Assembly (NCBI RefSeq): GCF_963667735.1
Contig: NZ_OY763919.1
Location: 434,001 to 498,000 of the forward strand
Origin: an uncultured Methanoregula sp.
Lineage (GTDB): Archaea; Halobacteriota; Methanomicrobia; Methanomicrobiales; Methanospirillaceae
Length of the DNA stretch: 64,000 nucleotides
Direction: 5' to 3'
The notes below the pieces were generated by a model. That model worked only from the letters and a program-made list of their open reading frames with translations. It ran no database searches and was not told the DNA's origin. Of the stretch, positions 63,566 to 64,000 are shown in pieces (within the stretch, counting starts at the first letter, position 1; each line of letters starts with the position of its first letter). Both the position numbers and the translations under genes were made by a program.

Positions 63566-64000
63566 CTACTGCTGTTTCTTCAGTTTTGTAGAGAGCCATT
63601 TCCGCTTTTTATAGAGAACAATACCAACAACAAGAAGGATACCTGCTGCAATCACGGGGTAGAACGAGCTAATCCCGTTGCCTTTGCTGCTGAACAGACT
63701 GGTGCTCTGACCACCGGGGCCGCCCATGCCCTGGGGGCCGCCCTGCATCATGCCGGGATTGCCGGAGGATCCCGAAGTTGTTCCGGTTCCACTAGCACTA
63801 CTTCCCAAAGCTCCCAGCGAAGAGGTGAGATCCAGGGTCTTTGTTGTCTTGTAGAGCTTTCCATCGGAGTTCTTCCAGCTGATAATTAACGGGACGGAAG
63901 ACAGATCAGAGGATGTGAATGTCAGCTCAAAGCTTCCCGAATCGTCAGAGGCCAGGCTGCCGATGGCGTATTCAGGATATGTTTCGGTACCTTTTGCAGG
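63566..64000 (-). CDS. COG1361-like surface protein, C-terminal part
   Basis: 144 residues are visible; the N-terminus lies beyond the window. The visible part has a beta-sandwich end (GSFELTFTSSDLSS, SWKNSDGKLYKTTKT) and a Gly/Met/Gln-rich stalk. One membrane helix (VIAAGILLVVGIVLY) and a basic tail KKRKWLSTKLKKQQ follow. This matches the COG1361-type proteins that accompany MacB-like transporters in methanogens. It is the first visible gene of the ABC operon. Confidence 0.75.
   Translation of the reverse strand, partial: PAKGTETYPEYAIGSLASDDSGSFELTFTSSDLSSVPLIISWKNSDGKLYKTTKTLDLTSSLGALGSSASGTGTTSGSSGNPGMMQGGPQGMGGPGGQSTSLFSSKGNGISSFYPVIAAGILLVVGIVLYKKRKWLSTKLKKQQ

Noticed and set aside
1..64000. 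CRISPR arrays, insertion sequences, integrases or phage genes
   Set aside because: No regularly spaced direct repeats, transposase or integrase motifs, or structural phage genes were found on either strand.

Overview
The window looks like chromosomal DNA of a methanogenic euryarchaeon, most likely of the order Methanomicrobiales (Methanoregula-like). I infer this from gene content, not from a marker gene. The archaeal genes are aIF-1A, an Nre-family repair protein, a DUF504/UPF0248 protein, an archaellin with a class III signal and TATA-type promoters. The lineage hints are the PAS-rich histidine kinases with a shared C-terminal catalytic domain and the many surface proteins with Ser/Thr-rich stalks and one C-terminal anchor helix. 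No rRNA, tRNA, CRISPR array, insertion sequence or prophage is visible. Coding DNA is GC-rich, and genes are mostly short operons or single units on both strands.

Layout. 0-3.6 kb: end of an operon encoding a WD40 propeller protein (cut by the window edge), a divergent Hsp70 and a DUF2997 protein. 3.6-11 kb: secreted MBL-fold lipoprotein, anchored CAP-domain protein, a 1199-residue REC/PAS histidine kinase, endonuclease IV and a lone receiver. 11-12.5 kb: repeat-rich, gene-poor DNA. 12.6-22.7 kb: orphan archaellin, superoxide reductase, surface protein, MBL hydrolase, a giant HEAT protein, a DbpA-like DEAD-box helicase, DUF308 protein and a lipoprotein. 23.5-30.4 kb: papain-family surface protease, MFS exporter, universal stress protein, YkgJ cluster protein, DUF504 and DUF457 proteins. 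31-37.8 kb: surface protein, TerB, dCMP deaminase, a second histidine kinase and a Doc-like protein. 37.9-42.3 kb: DinB-Nre operon, aIF-1A, YkgJ and RMD1-like proteins. 42.5-45.2 kb: MarR regulator with a DrrAB-type ABC exporter. 45.4-50.4 kb: surface protein, PEBP lipoprotein, CorA-like protein and an msrB-uvsE-mntP cluster. 50.4-54.6 kb: UPF0316, GtrA and a GT39 glycosyltransferase. 54.9-57.7 kb: an HTH-FHA protein followed by a membrane receptor Ser/Thr kinase. 57.9-64 kb: lipoprotein, PKD-repeat surface protein, repeat-rich spacer and a MacB-type ABC transporter with the end of its COG1361-like partner.

Themes. Oxidative and DNA damage is prominent (superoxide reductase, MsrB, Nfo, UvsE, DinB, Nre, MntP). 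So are signalling and the cell surface. The most unusual items are: (1) the receptor-like kinase, with a predicted beta-helix outside and a Hanks kinase inside, directly downstream of an HTH-FHA regulator; (2) the WD40/degenerate-Hsp70/DUF2997 module; (3) aIF-1A, whose conserved N-terminus can only be reached from an ATT start codon behind a well-placed AGGAG, with a second possible ATC start in the UPF0316 gene; (4) a Doc-like protein with Lys in place of the Fic-motif His; and (5) several perfect palindromes and a family of G-tract/C-tract hairpin repeats in intergenic DNA.
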